Shown here piece after piece: positions 24,472 through 33,501 of a stretch of 64,000 bases of DNA. The translations under genes were made by a program, and so were the position numbers. The DNA lies in contig JALQPE010002008.1 in the NCBI GenBank assembly GCA_030407315.1, positions 1 through 64,000 on the forward strand, given 5' to 3'. The notes beneath the pieces were generated by a model, which did no database searches, was not told where the DNA came from, and saw only the letters and a program-made list of their open reading frames with translations. The DNA is from Asparagopsis taxiformis (Eukaryota > Rhodophyta > Florideophyceae > Bonnemaisoniales > Bonnemaisoniaceae). How positions within the stretch are numbered: position 1 is the stretch's first letter; every line of letters begins with the position of its first letter.

Positions 24472-25158
24472 TGTCGTACCGCCTGGCGGTCCTCGCCGAT
24501 CGAGGCGTGTGGCTTCCCTATTGGGTACCCACTTAAGGGATGTGCCAATCACAAGGCACCAGCCAACTGGCGTGTTTCCTATACTTGGGACAAGCTAAGG
24601 CTGACAAATAACCCTATCCGGGCCCATCGGCCCCGGCCAAGACCCCACAAGGGGCAAATTTCTAACTTAAGCTAACCAGCTGTACATTACAATGTAAGCC
24701 TAACTGGCAATAACCTCGCGGGTAGGCGAGTGCCGTTAACTGGGCTCTGGTTGGTCAATAACTGGATATTTATTCCTAACCACTAACCCTAGCTTACAGT
24801 AGACTTAGTATAAAACCGCCACTGGAATAGCCAGTAGGCACGGTTTCTAGAGTAACGTAAACTCAAGTGGAATTACGACCCATTGGAACAGTGTTCGCAT
24901 ACCTATTGTTCAACCCCTCTCCGGGAAAACCTTAGGGTTAGCCAACAGCTCGACGGATTACGTCATCTTGCTCCATTAATACGCATCTCGCGTGAGCACC
25001 CCTTCGTCGCACAACCCCCTCCGGGTAGCGACACCTTCTCTCTCACGAGATTACCCGCTGGGTACCTATAAGGTTCATCTGCTCTACCACTTCCTCTACC
25101 GAGGCTCGGGACACCTGTCGGGTGGTTTGCCGCTCTAGCGGATTTTCTACCTGCTACA
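24472..25158 (+). repeat. 3' LTR of element A
   Basis: 687 bp, TGTCGTACC to CTGCTACA. Near-identical to 12665-13349. Preceded by a purine tract and followed by the CCGTC duplication. Confidence 0.92.
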
Positions 25159-25163
25159 CCGTC
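25159..25163. other. target-site duplication, right of element A
   Basis: CCGTC immediately after CTGCTACA. It matches 12660-12664. Confidence 0.9.
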
Positions 25164-26909
25164 ATCACTGGCAGCAGCATCGGTTGGGCCTTCTGACTGC
25201 GGTCCTTTGTACGTTTCCAAGTAATGGAACCATTCGTAGAACTGCAAAACGGAGCAGAACACGATGCCGTGGCCACCGGGGCGCAACAGCTCGTCAAACA
25301 CTTCGATGCTAGCCTGCATATCTTCTGCAGTTAGCCTGTCGTACGAAGAGTTGGAATCGTTCCTCTTACGACGAACATTGTAGGGCGGATCAGTCAGAAT
25401 GAGCTGAACGTTGCCCGTGATGGGCACGTGTTCTCGGCTCTCGTCGGCACTGACCAAATCTTCGAAAGGGACGTCGTACACCCGGCAATACTTACTCATT
25501 TTCGAAAGAAAGTCCTTTGCGAGAGCCTGCCCTTCACTTTCCTGCTCTTCTGTCGCATGGGGTGACGGTGACGTGGGAGACGGCCCTTGGGCAGTAAGAC
25601 TGGTCCTCCCAGGTCCAAGTTGAAGCCTGGTTGTGTGTCTTGTCGACGGAACCAAACCTCTCCCTCCTGTGTTGCGACGAGTGGGAGTGTCATCAACCGG
25701 CTTGGGGACCTTTTCTGCGTCCGCGGCTTGTGGTGCCGGGCGGAGGACAGCCATAACGTCTTCGTCGAGGGTGTCAAAGTGCGCTGGAAGCTTGTCCGGA
25801 TTTCCGCTTGACAAGTATATTTCCAGCGCCCCCCAGCGGTCGGACTCCGGCCAGGTGTACAGATCCGGGTTGACGATAAGAAACTGCAACCGGTCAAAGA
25901 ACTTCCTCACAAGGTACCTAAATGCACTGTGCTGCGCACTGGTTCTTGTCTCTACTTTTCCACCATATCCATCAGGATGAGATAGGGGAGCTTTGTCGTG
26001 GTAGAGATCTAGCTTCTGCTCCATCGGTGCGAATAGACCTTCATCGAGCACGTCAAACCAATGCTCACTGCTGTCGAAAATGATGTACGGCGCCATCAAC
26101 TCTTCGAAGCTGGAAAACTTTGCGTCGAAGGCCACATCGGTCCAAGCATGGTATAAAACTTGAACCACGTAACAATCTCGATTAGTGCTTTTCCGATGGG
26201 CTGGGACGCGTGGGGCTTCGTTCCCTTCTTCGGCCTCATCGCCTATTCGGCGACGCGGCAGGTTCTTGTTGTGATTTCGGATGATAGACAACGCTTGGAA
26301 ATAAATCAATACCTCGAACGTTTCCAGTGGAGCAAGACCGAAGGCGCTTGGTTCCCCGCGGTGCGGCGCCTGTAGTGGCGAAGGAAGCATGTTACATCCA
26401 ATAAGGAAGGTCTGCGGCACGATCCCAGAAAGGATGCAGTGCTCAACCCATTGCCCGATACGCTCATCCTGTCTTGAAAACTCGGCAATCGGTAATGCCA
26501 GACGAACAATCTGCTTGGCTCGCTCAACGTTCATCTCTGCCATGACGATTTCGGCAACATCCGCCTCGACTCCAGCATTCTTCGAACGACCGCTGAAGGC
26601 CATGCTGAGTCGACCTTGCAGCGCCAGAAACTGTTCTTCCGTGCCCTGCGCAACCCAAGCGCCAAGGTCCGCGTATGTGAAACCTCCCGGCTTGTCCGTC
26701 AAGTCTGCGAAACTTGAGTGGGCGAATAAATCCAGCAAGAGGCGGAGGAAGTCTTTGCCAGCGAGAGTAGTTTCGCGGGCGGCGCGACCTACGTTTCGAC
26801 GTGTACCCATGTCACTAGAATCCTCCCAAGGGCTAGCGGGTTCGCGCAGAATTGGCACGGTTGCGTCGTCAACGATCGGATTGCTGTTGCGCCTGCGCTT
26901 ATTCGTCAT
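25159..26909 (-). pseudogene. class-beta DNA methyltransferase, N-terminal part (interrupted)
   Basis: A 583-codon open stretch starting MTNKRRRNSNP at 26909. A long N-terminal region of unknown fold (about residues 40-400) and a Ser/Pro/Thr-rich linker are followed by a methyltransferase segment. Motif IV, DPPY, is at residues 507-510, then SSYDRLTAEDM and the strand GIVFCSVLQFYEW. In amino-methyltransferases DPPY contacts the target base, and this form favours adenine-N6, though cytosine-N4 is not excluded. The frame runs straight into element A's LTR after codon GAC; CCGTC at 25159-25163 is the target duplication. The gene continues at 12659. It points away from the ParB-like gene across a ~2-kb divergent spacer. 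Acidic/basic linkers and a basic N-terminus suit a nuclear protein (inference). Confidence 0.75.
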
Positions 26910-27166
26910 AATGGAATGAGTGGAAATTCGGTACAGGATGGCGACCGCTCGGCGAGACAGTCAAATTTGACGACGTATCTCGTGACGTTTGCACTCTTTC
27001 GTGAGGAACACTGGTTGATATCGAACGGAACAGAGTATACGGGTACACAGCAATGGAAAGGTCTTGAAACCCGTAACCGGTGTAGGTAATAAGTTGTGAC
27101 GGATACGTGGTAGAGAAAAATTTTAAAAAGATTGTGATTCCCTGTCTTTGAGTGTTGTACTGCACG

Positions 27167-27196
27167 GCCGCCATGGCGGCTGTGACTGCAGTCACA
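27167..27196. promoter_or_regulatory. two adjacent perfect palindromes upstream of the methyltransferase
   Basis: GCCGCCATGGCGGC (27167-27180) and TGTGACTGCAGTCACA (27181-27196) abut with no spacer, about 260 bp upstream of the methyltransferase start, in the spacer between two divergent genes. Perfect dyads of this size are typical of dimeric DNA-binding sites. A regulatory role is inference. Confidence 0.4.
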
Positions 27197-27275
27197 TAGG
27201 TTGTCACAGGTGCATCACGCTTACCAGGTGAGCGACATCCGGACGGCCACTGGACATGGGGATGTCCAGCTCAGA

Positions 27276-27439
27276 TGCATTGCTGGCCAGACCAGAAATT
27301 CTACAATTTCGGGCAGAAAAAATATTGCAAAAAACATCGATTTCGGCGGTCGATTGTGCCGTACGGCACACCCCCATCTCAAAAACATGTTCACATGTGC
27401 ATGTTTTTGAGAATAGCCCAAATTTTAATTCAAATCAGG
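27276..27439 (+). repeat. 164-bp repeat R1
   Basis: One of three copies (others at 28594-28758 and 33338-33501) in the same orientation. Each has the perfect dyad GTGCCGTACGGCAC (here 27356-27369) and a hairpin with 13-bp arms TCTCAAAAACATG and a 10-base loop (here 27377-27412), and ends in AAATCAGG. No ORF. A GGACGGCC/GGATGTCC-type sequence lies just left, as it does at R3. Confidence 0.85.
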
Positions 27440-28593
27440 ATGCAGATATTCGTCTTCTAGCATTGTCAGAACACATTCGTATAACCACATTTGGAGAACC
27501 TGAGCCCAGAGCTATCGGTTTTGGCGGGAGCTAAGCCATATCTCATATAATCAGTAACTACTTCCCGCCAGCTGAGTGGTGGAACCCCTGCTATTTCTAC
27601 CAACGAGACATACGGGGTGTCAATTCGGCAATCGTATATGATTCGGGTGCTAAATTTATTCAAGAGACGAATGGGCCTCGAAAAGGAGCCCAACAACGTT
27701 TTCTAGTGATCCATGGGTATAGGACTATTCTATTCTTCTCCAGGCTTCCACCATAGCCTCCTCCACCTCCGTTAATGGAAAGAATATCCGAACCGCACCT
27801 CAACATGTTCTTCTTGTGATCCATGGGTACTGACATCTCACATGCTCTCCAGGCTTCCACCATAGCCGCCTCCTCCGCCTCCGTTAATGGCAACAATATG
27901 CGAACCGGACCTGAACATGTTTTTCTTCTCATCCATGGGTACTGACATCTCACATGTTCAACATGTGAGATGTCAGTACCGGAGAAGTTCTCCAGGCTTC
28001 CTCCGTAGCCACCTCCTCCACCTCCGTTAATGGCAACAATATCCGAACCGGACCTCGATCACTCGCTCGCAGAGGGATCTGTGGGAATCAACACGACATC
28101 ACCACTGCGTCTTACCTTACATCCACATCTCTCCGGGCTGAAAACGGACAGACGACATAGGGTTTGTTCCGCTCCGTAGACGTTTAGAATCTTGTTAGAA
28201 AAAATTAAACGAAAGAGAATGACATCTCGTCTCTGTCGCAATATGTTCCATTTTCAATTTGTCGGGTTGCACACCCATCAAGGCCTGGATCGAACCCTCT
28301 TCGATGGATAGGACAGATAGTGGAAGGCTTTTAAGCCTGTGACCAAGCGGCTATTGATTGGTTGGAGGAAGGAAATTACAGAGGAAATATAGCTGAGTAC
28401 GGTGCTCGCGATAGCTGTTGGGTTAAAGTCAAATATGTTTTTCGATTATTTTTCGTACGGAAATGCCTTGGAAAAGACGATGCATTGTCGTTCTCTTGGA
28501 GGGAGTCCGTTGCATTGCACTCAATTCGAGACCATAGTCATGAAGGAGAGGATTCTTTCTGCTTGTTAGAATCGGTTTAGAGCAGATAGCTAT
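27440..28593. other. non-coding spacer between R1 and R2
   Basis: Apart from the direct repeats and the 43-bp dyad I see nothing in it. Short Gly-rich ORFs on the minus strand follow the tandem repeats and are not convincing. Confidence 0.5.
27739..28056. repeat. three imperfect direct repeats, ~80-100 bp each
   Basis: Units beginning TCTCCAGGCTTCC at about 27739, 27846 and 27991 share CCTCCGTTAATGG and ATATCCGAACC blocks. Between the second and third units lies a perfect 21-bp inverted repeat around one central C (27938-27980). The region is otherwise non-coding. Confidence 0.75.
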
Positions 28594-28758
28594 TGCATTG
28601 CTGGCCAGCCTAGAAATTCTAGAATTTCGGGCAGAAAAAATATTGTAAAAAACCTTGATTTCAGCGGGTCGATTGTGCCGTACGGCACACACCCATCTCA
28701 AAAACATGTTCACATGTGCATGTTTTTGAGAATAGCCCAAATTTTAACTCAAATCAGG
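28594..28758 (+). repeat. 164-bp repeat R2
   Basis: Same dyad and hairpin as R1, slightly diverged (TTGTAAAAAACC for TTGCAAAAAACA). It lies about 350 bp upstream of the ParB-like start codon. Confidence 0.85.
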
Positions 28759-29106
28759 CTGTCCCCCGGATAAAGGGGTGCTCGCAGCCGCCCCAAAAGC
28801 CGCCTAGCTTGATAGCTGTAATTTTAACACATTACACATCAAGGACTCTGCCTGCTTCACGCCACCTCGTCAGGTTTCGAGAGCCCGACTCGGGCCCGTT
28901 CCGAACGGACACTCACATCTCGATTGCCTCTCTTGCATTCCAGCGGTCACGATAGGTCTGTACCTAACAAAATTTCGGTTGTATTGTGTTATTATTTCCA
29001 GCGATTGGCGTTCACGACCATTCTTCAACTTAACGTGAAACCTACCATCCACATCACTCCAATACGTCAACGTCAACCATCTCTTTTCCTTTCCAACTCA
29101 ACAACC

Positions 29107-31342
29107 ATGGCGGATACGCATTTCAGCAGTTTGTTTTCAACGGTTTGCGGCGATCAAGTGAGCGCGTCAGCGGAGTCGCGCGGACTCAAGCGCGTCGTCG
29201 ATGTCAATTTGTTTGCGGACGTGGACGGTGCGGTTGTGCATATTGGGACGGCTTCGGTGAGCACTGCTGGTGGCGATGTTGGCCTTCCGCGCACGCTGCA
29301 CAACCACAAGCTGCCGGAAACCGACGAGGCGGACTATATCGTCGTGCGCAACATTGCGACTAAGGACAACTTCAAGGACCTCCCGTTCCCGTACATGTTT
29401 GATGGCGCCGAGGGACCGCCGGAGACGATGGGTGGAGCATACGCTGCGGCGTTTTACCCTTGGGATACTCGGATGATGCGCCCCGCTGCGGAGGATGGCC
29501 CTAGCGACATTCGTACCCCTGCTGCAGCGTCAAACTTCAACGCAGCGACGAACCAGGCCAGCTCGGGACGGATGCCCAGTACCGGTCCAGCAGGCGAAAT
29601 CACTGGTTCGGGGGGTACGAAGCATCCAGCACGCTCCATCCCGGTTTCGGGAGGCACGAAGCGCCCTGCTCGCTCTGCGAGAGCCTCCAGTGGAGGCACG
29701 AAAGCACCCTGCTCGCTCCAACGTCACCGAAGCTACTACGCAGGACGTAACCGAGGTGGACGACGAACCGGAGGTAGCGGAAAGCATTCGTGAGCAGCAG
29801 GGGACGCAAATTACGGTGCCCAAGTTTGTGACGTCGGATTACGTCGGACAAGGAGCGACTGTGTTGGTGAGGCAGCTAGTGGAACCGGCCGTGACCCTTC
29901 GGGATGTGAAAGAAGACCACGTGGAGGACCTGCGCAACAATATGTTGGCTGTGGGGTATGTGAGCTCTTCGCGTATCACTGTGACGGTGCTGAGGTCGCA
30001 GAACACGCATCTGTCCGCCGCCACGCGTCTGTTCCAGAATGGCAAATTCCATGCCAATGCGAACGTGACCGTGATCGACGGACTGCATCGTCTCAATGCT
30101 ATGCATAGCATTGCGGATGACTTCACGCGCCTCACCCGTATGCACAGAACCAAGCTGCCACAGGACGCAAACCGCTTGCGCTGGGTTACTCAACCTCTGG
30201 ATGTGTACTACCTTCGCCGCAAGGACGACAGTGATCTTCAGCCTCATGAGATCATCCACAAGAGTGCAGAGTCGAACCATACGACTGGGACGCAACTGAC
30301 GGAGCGCTCCCTGGTTCGAATCTTGTCGTCCATCCAGCAGTTCATCCGTACGATTGCTGTTGCAAATAACGTGGAAAACGCTGGCGACTTGCGTGAGTCT
30401 GATGTCATCCGAACATTGTTCGAGGCGCAGTTCATGGGGATGATGAATTCAACGAACACGGCCCGGCAGTGGACGCGTTTGGCTATAGCAACGCTGAAGC
30501 ATCCTGTTCTCGACGACGTGTTGCGTGAGCTGAACAATTCCGAGCACCGCAACGAGATTGGGATAACGCACCTGGACCACAAGATAGTGCGCGAGTTGCT
30601 GGAAGAAAACTTTGTCTTCGTCTTGCGTGGTCTTTCGGAGTACTTGAACCCTGCTCATGGTGGACGTCCGGATGGACGCTTTGACGTGAACGACTTCTAT
30701 ACATACGTCCGTCGCGTGACTGCAATAGCAAATTCTCTGTACGCTGCGTATGGGCGCCCAAAGAGTATTATGCGCAAGTCATTTCTGAGCACAGAGATGG
30801 CAATTGAGTCGGTTAAGCAGCCGAAGGAGTTGCAATGGCATCTCACCAATGCCATTGCAATGTATAGAGGGGACGACCGGAGCAGTGAGGTTCGAATGCG
30901 ACGGAGAACCACGCGTTTACAGGATTTGGAAACGAACTTGAAAGAGTTTTTCAATCCGACATTGAAGAAGAAGACTAAGGCTCGACGCAAACGCCGCCCT
31001 TCTGCTGCCAATGTGAGACTCACTCACAAGAAGCAGCGGAATGTCGAACATGAGCCTGCTTCGCATGGCATCCGCCGCCGTTCACAGCGACTTCGCTCGA
31101 CGGGGAGCACACGCCTCGAGGAAGAAGAGCCGGTTGTGGTACAACAATCCGCCGGGGAAGAAGAACAGGCAGTTGTTGATAAACCCACCGATCAACAACG
31201 AGCCACTGCTTCCGGTGATGAGGGTGACGAAGACTCCGCCCGTTCCCCCGATTCTGCCGTTGAGATTGTCCCCCAAGATAACCAAGGTGCTGGCGCGACT
31301 CCCTCCAACCAAGAATCTGTCCATACCGCTTCGGACGAGTAA
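29107..31342 (+). pseudogene. ParB-like (ParB/sulfiredoxin fold) protein, one frameshift
   Basis: Likely start MADTHFSSLFSTV at 29107. The N-terminal ~200 residues include three GTKxPARS repeats. An extra A in the third repeat (29701-29703) shifts the frame, and the rest reads from 29704 to a TAA at 31340. A ParB/Srx-like domain follows (VTVLR...VTVIDGLHRL), with the signature DGLHR near 30076-30090 (about residue 323). A long helical region and a basic segment that looks like a nuclear localisation signal (KKKTKARRKRRP) come next, then an acidic tail. ParB-fold proteins bind DNA and many cleave it or hydrolyse nucleotides; the exact activity here is unknown. The frame continues past the TAA into the dioxygenase ORF. 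It is divergent from the methyltransferase, with R2 upstream. Confidence 0.7.
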
Positions 31343-32773
31343 GACCACCAGGGTGCAGACGAGGGCCAAGTCGAAGGCAAGGGGGTCCGCGAAGTGACAA
31401 TTACACTCACTGTTCCGGGAGGAGTCGAAGTCGATGAAGACGGTTATATCGTTCGTGACTCTGCTTCTGAAGACGACCTCCTGTTCGACGACCGTATGCC
31501 ATCTCTTCCTGACGATTTCGAAGTCAAAGACCGAGCCGAAGGGCATCATCTGGCGCAGCGTCCCGCGGACGTCATCGCATCGGTGAGGGTTGGCTGTCTG
31601 CCCCCGATTGAGCTCAGGTAGTTATTGGAGAGTGTGGAAATCGATGAAGCGGGCAGGGAGGTGAGATATTTGAAGAAAGTGGCAATGGACCCTGTGTTCG
31701 AGGGGCTGCATATTCCGGAAGAACATCGGGCTCGTGTGCTATTCGAAATCGATCACGTCTATCCGATGTTCTTCGCAGCGTGGAAGATGGCTGCCAAGGC
31801 GATGTGTGAGCCTACATCGACGTTTCTACCCTCGAGGCTGGACTTCGCTCAGGTTGCGCGAATGTCTGCAAGCTGGAAGGATTCGTATGAGGCCGGCACT
31901 GGTATGGCGTACTTCCACAATTGCCGAACGGAAATCAACAAGCGAGGGTATACGGTGATGGAAAATTTTGCGGATGCAACCTATCTCGATACGTCGGACA
32001 AGTTCCCATTCGACTTGGGTCCCATGGAACAAATTCCTATCTAGGAATTGTTTGGGTACTTTTTGGGAACGTGGGAGGGGGAGGAGGTGCACAAGGACCC
32101 TGGAAACCGGCAGCTGTGGAGTCCCATTGTCAATACAGGGGATGATGATACAGATGAGAAGAACCGGAATGAGGGGAGGGCTCGCTTCACGTCTACGCCC
32201 CACTGCCTGGTTGACTATGCCGAGAACGATGAGACACATATCGACCGGTTCAAGTTTGTGACGCGGCGAGCCCTGCTGGATGTGTGGCTGGGAATCCTTG
32301 TCCGGTTGATAGGGCTGGAAGATTGTGGCTTGCCGGGAGAAAAACTCGTCATGCCGGCATCTGGGGGACGGTTTCTGATAACGGGAAAGGGGTGTCCTCG
32401 GCAGGTCCCACACAATGATTTCCCTGTTCCTCCTCGCAAGCGCCAAGATCAACTTCCGGGTTACTTTGTTATTGCCAGCGGAGATGACCCATTCCCCATT
32501 TGGGTGTGTCCAGGGTCCCACAAGTACGTCTTTTCCAAAGCGCTGGAATTAGATATGTACGCCAAGACGATGAAGCTGAAGAAGGTAATCGTTCCGCCAC
32601 GTTCAGTCTTCATCGGTCACGGCCATGTACAACATGCCGGGGCAGGGCATGTCGACAGAGTTGTGTCACACACGACAACGAGGTATCACACGTATTTCAG
32701 GAATGCGTCGTATCCGATTCTCGACAATGTTTCGTTGGTTTCATCAGGCGGTTGGGATTCGAAGAAGAAGTAA
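31343..32773 (+). pseudogene. 2-oxoglutarate/Fe(II) dioxygenase-like ORF, in-frame stops
   Basis: One reading frame, the same as the ParB-like ORF, interrupted by TAG at 31619-31621 and 32042-32044. The first third is acidic, the middle (VFEGLHIPEEHRARVLFEID...) is ordinary globular sequence, and the last part has dioxygenase features. These are an H-x-D (HND, 32411-32419), WVCPGSHKY, a distal histidine (HVQHAG, 32624-32635) and an Arg-Tyr-His (32681) that could bind 2-oxoglutarate. Iron and 2-oxoglutarate enzymes of this fold hydroxylate or demethylate substrates including nucleic-acid bases; the substrate here is unknown. The stops could be nonsense mutations, lie in unrecognised introns, or be read through. 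The TAA at 31340 overlaps a GTAAGA donor-like sequence. Confidence 0.6.
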
Positions 32774-33039
32774 TCCCCAATGCTCCGCGCCGGACTGCCA
32801 GGCAAAGTCAACCGGCACCTGTCAATGTTCGCCACAAGACGGTTGTTCCCATCCCCGTCAAGAAAGATCATGGGCCGAGGACAGGGCAGCTCGGACTCCT
32901 TCAGGTGAGGAAGAAAAATCCCTCAACGGCTGAAGAGAACATCAGGAGAAATTCAACTCCACGGCTGCCGATAGAGCCTGTGCAAGGAGACTCTAGCTAT
33001 ACCGAGGAAGAAGAGGAAGAACAATTTTCCGACAGCTAG
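32774..33039 (+). pseudogene. C-terminal extension of the dioxygenase-like gene in another frame
   Basis: A different frame from the one ending at 32773 stays open to 33039. It encodes a basic segment (APVNVRHKTVVPIPVKKD) and an acidic end (SSYTEEEEEEQFSDS), the composition of a nuclear protein tail. It overlaps the dioxygenase frame, so a frameshift or intron near 32760 would join them. No domain is recognised. Confidence 0.4.
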
Positions 33040-33337
33040 ATACTTCAAGAGCAACTACATTGGTAAACAATTATCGAGAATATAATCATCTCCTTTATCG
33101 CTCTCGTTCTATGAACCATTTCTAATCAGCTTCCGTATCATGCTCTCAGACCCGTTTTTCCATTGAAATCCACGACGCCTCCCACACATCTCTTGACTAG
33201 GCTAGATAGTCTATGCCATAATTAGAAAAACAATTGGGCCTGAACGTGCTTCATCGCCTATTACCTTCCAGTAATGGGTGCAAGTTTGAAACACACGACC
33301 AGCTTGAGTTGGACGTCCGGTAGATCTCCGTCTCAGT

Positions 33338-33501
33338 TGCATTGCTAGCCGGCCCAGAGATTCTAGAATTTCGGGCACAAAAAATATTGCAAAAAACATC
33401 GATTTCGGCGGTCGATTGTGCCGTACGGCACACCCCCATCTCAAAAACATGTTCACATGTGCATGTTTTTGAGAATAGCCCAAATTTTAATTCAAATCAG
33501 G
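33338..33501 (+). repeat. 164-bp repeat R3
   Basis: Nearly identical to R1. It lies about 300 bp after the last plus-strand ORF, so R2 and R3 bracket the ParB-like/dioxygenase block as direct repeats. A fourth, partial relative (left ~50 bp only) lies near 33695-33760. Confidence 0.85.

Larger units (their letters stand above)
12665..25158 (+). mobile_element. Element A: full-length Ty3/Gypsy with antisense accessory ORF
   Basis: A 12,494-bp element with LTRs 12665-13349 and 24472-25158 (TGTCGTACC...CTGCTACA), flanked by the perfect 5-bp duplication CCGTC (12660-12664 and 25159-25163). Order: LTR, primer-binding site, gag, pol, convergent antisense ORF, polypurine tract, LTR. Pol carries several frameshifts, so it is non-autonomous as sequenced. 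It is inserted in the methyltransferase gene. Elements B and C belong to the same family. Confidence 0.95.

Noticed and set aside
27660..27953. Gly-rich minus-strand ORF over the tandem repeats
   Set aside because: The repeats are read in different frames from unit to unit, so coding is unlikely.
31339..31425. Intron starting at GTAAGA in the ParB-like gene
   Set aside because: The donor is good, but no convincing branch point and acceptor pair restores a frame better than simple read-through; kept only as an alternative.
29704..32773. UAA/UAG read as glutamine (altered genetic code)
   Set aside because: TAA and TAG end other ORFs at the expected places, and element B has TAG where relatives have Ser or Tyr; nonsense mutation is simpler.
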